Under the pieces are notes generated by a model. It was not told the origin of the DNA. It ran no database searches and saw only the letters and a list, made by a program, of their open reading frames with translations. Positions 43,901 to 46,369 of a stretch of 46,369 nucleotides of DNA are shown here, piece by piece (within the stretch, counting starts at the first letter, position 1; the number at the start of each line of letters is the position of its first letter). Both the position numbers and the translations under genes were made by a program. Source of the stretch: Alistipes sp. (GTDB lineage: Bacteria; Bacteroidota; Bacteroidia; Bacteroidales; Rikenellaceae). Where the stretch lies: contig JAFLRT010000006.1 in assembly GCA_022511295.1 (NCBI GenBank), positions 1 to 46,369 of the forward strand, in the 5' to 3' direction.

Positions 43901-44112
43901 TAGGTATGATTCCTATGGCCATTGGTTCCGGCGTCGGTTCTGAGATGTGGAATTCGCTCGGTATGTCGGTTGCGTGGGGTCTTACGTTCTCGACCCTTAT
44001 CACGCTCTTCCTTATACCGGTGATGTTCACCTCGCTGACGATAAGACGCAACCGCCGCGCCGAGCGTAAACAGCGCAAATTGGAGAAGAAGCAGCTCAAA
44101 GCGCAACAGTAA
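40984..44112 (+). CDS. RND efflux pump, HAE1 family (AcrB-like)
   Basis: A 1042-residue inner-membrane transporter with 12 predicted helices in two homologous halves. MPIDLLPHIDTTQIMVITAYPGAS and the paired periplasmic loops fit HAE1 pumps; IAIGMVVDNAIVVLEN in helix 4 holds the two Asp residues of the proton relay. The end is Lys/Arg-rich (RRNRRAERKQRKLEKKQ). Drugs, bile salts or other hydrophobic compounds are usual substrates; the specificity cannot be read here. Complete and in frame with no disruption. Confidence 0.96.
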   Translation: MNIYKSAVKNPITTILVFFAIAIFGVFSLLRMPIDLLPHIDTTQIMVITAYPGASAVDIEENVTKPMENTLNGVDNLKHITSRSKENISIVTLEFEYGTDVEVATANIRDKLDMVSNALPDEVNTPIIFKFGTDDIPIMLMSVKANESWSGLYKIIDDRVSTPLARVSGVGTVSVAGIPERQIQIYCDPYKLEAYGMTIEGIAQTIAAENRSMPAGTMDVGSNTYSIRVDQEFDDADEMLNIVVGSRGGANVYLRDVATVTDTQEERTQESFNNGERSGILVIQKQTGANSVDIANKVRAELDKIRPTLPSDVRIEPFIDTSENIIDTANSLIETILTTFIVVMIVVMLSLGRWRATVIIVLTIPISLLSALIYLLATGDSLNIITMSSLSIAIGMVVDNAIVVLENITSHIDRGERPRQAAIFATKEVGVSVIASTLTTVAVFLPLTMITGMAGVLFKPMGWMVTITLAVSTAAALTFTPVLCSLMMKLNPKKSPLQKYVDMGFNWLNKVYGGMLNWTIHHRKTTIFSAVIIFVAVIVGVGMNIKTEFFPTQDNARIGIDIKLPVGTRQEITRDLALRIVEQFRRDYPEILTMSVNEGVADTDNAFQSMQDNGTHMITSNIRLTKKTERDRSLRQIADLMREDLRTKYPEIRTFEVKETGQKGGAGGQSSVDVELYGYDFAETDRMADAIREMMLGIDGCTEVTISRDEYTPEYQVVFDREKLAMNGLNVSTAATFLRNRINGSVASYYREDGEEYDILVRYAKEFRESVEDIENITLYNSTGGAIKVRDVGKVIETYTPPTIERKDRSRYVKISGSVGHGYAMSDIVNATVEGLNKMEFPAGISWKLGGSYEDQQDTFKDLITLMALMIILVFVIMASQFESLSYPFVIMFSLPFALVGVFIGLWITGTPMGVMSMLGILMLIGIVVNNGIVLVDYTRLCISREMPVYDAVVTAGRSRLRPILMTTLTTVIGMIPMAIGSGVGSEMWNSLGMSVAWGLTFSTLITLFLIPVMFTSLTIRRNRRAERKQRKLEKKQLKAQQ

Positions 44113-44190
44113 ACAATGCCGCTGCCGCAGAGGGACAGAGATTATGGAAAGTCATCTGCGGCGGCAGCACAACAAGCAAAAGCAAACGAT

Positions 44191-44484
44191 ATGAAAGCGA
44201 TATTTTTATCTTGCAACCAGGCACTCTACGAAGAGGTGCTGCAAAAAATGAAGGAGTGCGGTATGCGCGGCTACACCGGCTGGGAGGAGGTTACCGGCTG
44301 CGGTATGACGGATGGCGAGCCGCACCTTGGCGACCACGCATGGCCCACGCTCAACTCCTCGCTTATAGCGATGGCCGAGGAGCCTGCCGCAAGCCGTTTT
44401 CTGGATGCCGTTCGGCAGCTCGACGCCGACAACCCGCTGCTCGGCATACGCGCCTTCTGGTGGGAGATAGGCGGCACGATTTAA
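44191..44484 (+). CDS. PG0541 family transporter-associated protein
   Basis: A 97-residue small soluble protein with a ferredoxin-like/PII-like pattern: KAIFLSCNQALYEEVLQKMKECGMRGYTGWEEV, then the GEPHLGDHAWPTLNSS loop and FLDAVRQLDADNP. Proteins of this type are found after RND efflux genes in Bacteroidales, but their role is unknown. The start is taken at 44191, 78 bp after the pump stop codon. A hairpin follows, so it ends the efflux operon. Confidence 0.78.
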   Translation: MKAIFLSCNQALYEEVLQKMKECGMRGYTGWEEVTGCGMTDGEPHLGDHAWPTLNSSLIAMAEEPAASRFLDAVRQLDADNPLLGIRAFWWEIGGTI

Positions 44485-44503
44485 TTCGGCTTAATTCAGA
44501 GCC

Positions 44504-44543
44504 GTTTCCCCGCTGCCGGGCAGGTGCCTTGCGGCGGGGAAAC
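44504..44543 (+). terminator. Hairpin ending the RND operon
   Basis: GTTTCCCCGC (44504-44513) pairs perfectly with GCGGGGAAAC (44534-44543) around a 20-nt loop, 20 bp after the PG0541-type stop. The following T-run is short (ATTTG), so termination may be partial. Confidence 0.6.
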
Positions 44544-44623
44544 ATTTGTCTGAAACGTGGATATAGTTGATAATGTGTTGATAAAAACGCATGGAGCCGG
44601 CGAACCGCAACAGATAAATCGGA

Positions 44624-44631
44624 TACATTTG
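44624..44631 (+). promoter_or_regulatory. Candidate -7 box of the DUF4836 gene
   Basis: TACATTTG matches TAnnTTTG about 100 bp before the start codon; a related sequence, GGATATTTG, recurs at 44687-44695. No TTTG lies 20 bp upstream of either. The rest of 44544-44734 is AT-rich without visible genes. Confidence 0.4.
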
Positions 44632-44734
44632 CATAAGTATCTATAAGTATATAGATATATACCGCCAAGGCTTATATAAATAAATCGGATATTTGTAAAT
44701 TGTACTATAAATATAAATCACAATACAAACGCTT

Positions 44735-46369
44735 ATGAAAAAACTTTACTGTCTGTTAGTTATGGCGCTGGCGCTCCTGGCATCATCATGTACCGGAGAT
44801 GCAGCTGTTAAAAGAATGAACACACAGTTGCTCAAGCACGTGCCGACCAATGTGGATTATGTTGTTGTGGGCGACTTGACTGCCGTTGTAGAATCGGCTG
44901 ACGGCGAGTTCAAAAACGGCGAATTGAAGCTGCCCTCCTATATCACCGACTATTTGAGCAGCTGCATGGACAGAGACGACTACAAGGTGTTCGAAAAAGC
45001 TTTGGAGAAATTTAACGAGGCGGGTATTAACCCGAGCGCAGCCATTTTCGGCAATTACGATGATGACGAACCCGTTATACTTTTCTCAATCAAGGACAAA
45101 AAGTCATTCTACAACTTCCTCGACGATATGAAGTTCAGGGAGAATGACAAAACCGACGGCTGGGTATCATATCTCAAAGAGGGCGATTATTATCAATGGA
45201 AGGATGAAACGCAGTATTATGTAGTGGTTACGAATGGTTCATACGCATACTTAACCGATTGCTGGGTCAAGAAAAAATCCGAGGCGGCTGGCATTGTTAC
45301 CAAGGTAATCAAAAGGGCCAAAGAGAAGAACTTTGCAGGAACAGGCTACGGCAAATATATTAAAAACAGCAATGTTGCCGGAGTTGCGTTCAAGATACCC
45401 AACGAGTTAAAGGTCGGAATGAAAGGTGCCGGCGTACCGGGTGATATTGCAAATATCTTTGACGGCGCCGTATGTATGCGCAGCAACCTGAACAAAAACA
45501 AGCTCGAGGCAAAACTCACCATTCTTGACAAAAATGGCAAAGAAGCCAATCTCAAGCCGTTCAAAGATTATGTTGACATATCGGCTAAAATCAACAAGAA
45601 TGCACTTGCGCTGCTTGGCGAGGATGAGTTTATGGTATTCGGCGGGACGGTAAAAGATGTAAAATGGAACAAACTGCTTGACGACATCAGCCTCAGCCGC
45701 AGTGACAGAAACGCCCTCAATATGGCGATGGACTATATAGAGAATCTCAACGGCACCGTTATAATGGGTTGCGGAGTGAAAAACGGTCTCAAGACATTGG
45801 GTGCATTGGATAGATACAACTACGACGATGCACTTAAGCAGGTATCTTTCACATACATCATCGAGATGAAGCAGGGTAAGGCTGCCGGTATGGTCGATGA
45901 TTTGCAAGACCTTGCCAAAAAGTTTGGTGCCGGCACCGTAAAGAGCAACGACAACGGCTTCCAGATTGAGGTTGACAACTACAGATATGGCGATATGACT
46001 TTCTATGTCGGCAGTGTAGACAACTTCTTCGTTGTAGCTACGCATCCTATCGAGAAGAATAACAATAACCCCATTGCAAAAGAGTTCCAATTCGACAAAT
46101 TTCACGGTGCCTGCGGTCTGGTTCTCTACAGCGACAACAAAATTATGAAGGATTTGTGTTTCGACAACACTCTCAAGTTGTCGATGACGCAGAAGCCCAA
46201 GTCGTTTGAACTGACCTTCACGTTCGAGGTCGACGGCGGCACCCGCAAGGGTCTTGTCGGCAAGCTCGCGGAGTCTTTTATCAACTTCGCATCCAAATAC
46301 GATGACCCCGATGATTTGGAGGAACACTTCGAAGAGTTGTTATACGGCAACGACAATAAAAACAGTTAT
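44735..46369 (+). CDS. DUF4836 family lipoprotein, 3' end outside the window
   Basis: At least 545 residues, open to the last base. A signal peptide (LLVMALALLASSC) ends in a lipobox with Cys19. The mature protein starts HVPTNVDYVVVGDLTAVVESADG, then shows alternating alpha/beta segments such as ALALLGEDEFMVFGG, NGTVIMGCGVKNG and DDLQDLAKKFGAGTV. This matches DUF4836, a Bacteroidales-restricted family of large surface or periplasmic lipoproteins, often ~500-550 residues long, of unknown function. The last visible residues are acidic (DDPDDLEEHFEEL), so little is probably missing. No frame disruption was found. Confidence 0.8.
   Translation, partial: MKKLYCLLVMALALLASSCTGDAAVKRMNTQLLKHVPTNVDYVVVGDLTAVVESADGEFKNGELKLPSYITDYLSSCMDRDDYKVFEKALEKFNEAGINPSAAIFGNYDDDEPVILFSIKDKKSFYNFLDDMKFRENDKTDGWVSYLKEGDYYQWKDETQYYVVVTNGSYAYLTDCWVKKKSEAAGIVTKVIKRAKEKNFAGTGYGKYIKNSNVAGVAFKIPNELKVGMKGAGVPGDIANIFDGAVCMRSNLNKNKLEAKLTILDKNGKEANLKPFKDYVDISAKINKNALALLGEDEFMVFGGTVKDVKWNKLLDDISLSRSDRNALNMAMDYIENLNGTVIMGCGVKNGLKTLGALDRYNYDDALKQVSFTYIIEMKQGKAAGMVDDLQDLAKKFGAGTVKSNDNGFQIEVDNYRYGDMTFYVGSVDNFFVVATHPIEKNNNNPIAKEFQFDKFHGACGLVLYSDNKIMKDLCFDNTLKLSMTQKPKSFELTFTFEVDGGTRKGLVGKLAESFINFASKYDDPDDLEEHFEELLYGNDNKNSY

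Noticed and set aside
45407..46327. A 306-codon minus-strand frame near the window end
   Set aside because: Antisense to the DUF4836 gene, which has a signal peptide, lipobox and an unbroken frame to the window edge.

Overview
The window reads as chromosomal DNA from a gut-type member of the Bacteroidales, most likely Rikenellaceae/Alistipes-like. This is an inference from Bacteroidetes-type promoters (TAnnTTTG preceded about 20 bp upstream by TTTG), DUF4924, DUF4836 and PG0541-type proteins, a MurA with Asp in place of the usual Cys, futalosine-pathway menaquinone genes, and moderate GC with heavy ATA codon use. No rRNA, tRNA, CRISPR array, prophage or insertion sequence was seen.

Layout. 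0-4 kb (minus strand): ribosomal proteins bL31-B and bL19, a DUF4924 protein, thymidine kinase and MurA, with several short tandem duplications between genes. 4-6.3 kb (plus): an ABC-2 exporter pair. 6.4-9.9 kb (minus): GalE, an aldehyde dehydrogenase and FolD. 10.1-11.5 kb: a surface lipoprotein. 11.5-17.3 kb (plus): a tight six-gene operon holding a ROK kinase, a polyprenyl diphosphate synthase, a U32 protein and a LicD / cytidylyltransferase / asparagine-synthase-like trio that looks like a small pathway for decorating a glycan or lipid. 17.4-20.5 kb (plus): an M24 aminopeptidase, futalosine hydrolase (MqnB) fused to an acidic linker and two membrane helices, and MqnD. 20.7-23.1 kb (minus): a ClpC-type unfoldase.

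23.3-29.7 kb is the least ordinary part. It holds a Bacteroidetes DNA-binding protein, an unrecognised protein, a secreted coiled-coil/Sel1-like protein, and an operon of an outer-membrane barrel, a thioredoxin-like protein and a transmembrane Hanks-type Ser/Thr kinase. The kinase and the DNA-binding protein begin with the same ~28-residue N-terminal tag at identical positions, although the underlying codons have diverged. This suggests a conserved, undescribed signalling connection.

29.8-37.4 kb is a complete L-fucose catabolic operon (FucI, FucA, FGGY kinase, mutarotase, FucP) divergent from a GH110 alpha-1,3-galactosidase, with a 10-bp inverted repeat between them. This fits use of blood-group/mucin glycans. 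37.6-44.5 kb is a TetR-controlled RND efflux operon with a PG0541-type small protein at its end. The window closes inside a DUF4836 lipoprotein gene.

A dispersed double-hairpin element (GCACCTC-nnn-GAGGTGC followed by a GC-rich stem) lies 3' of three separate operons.
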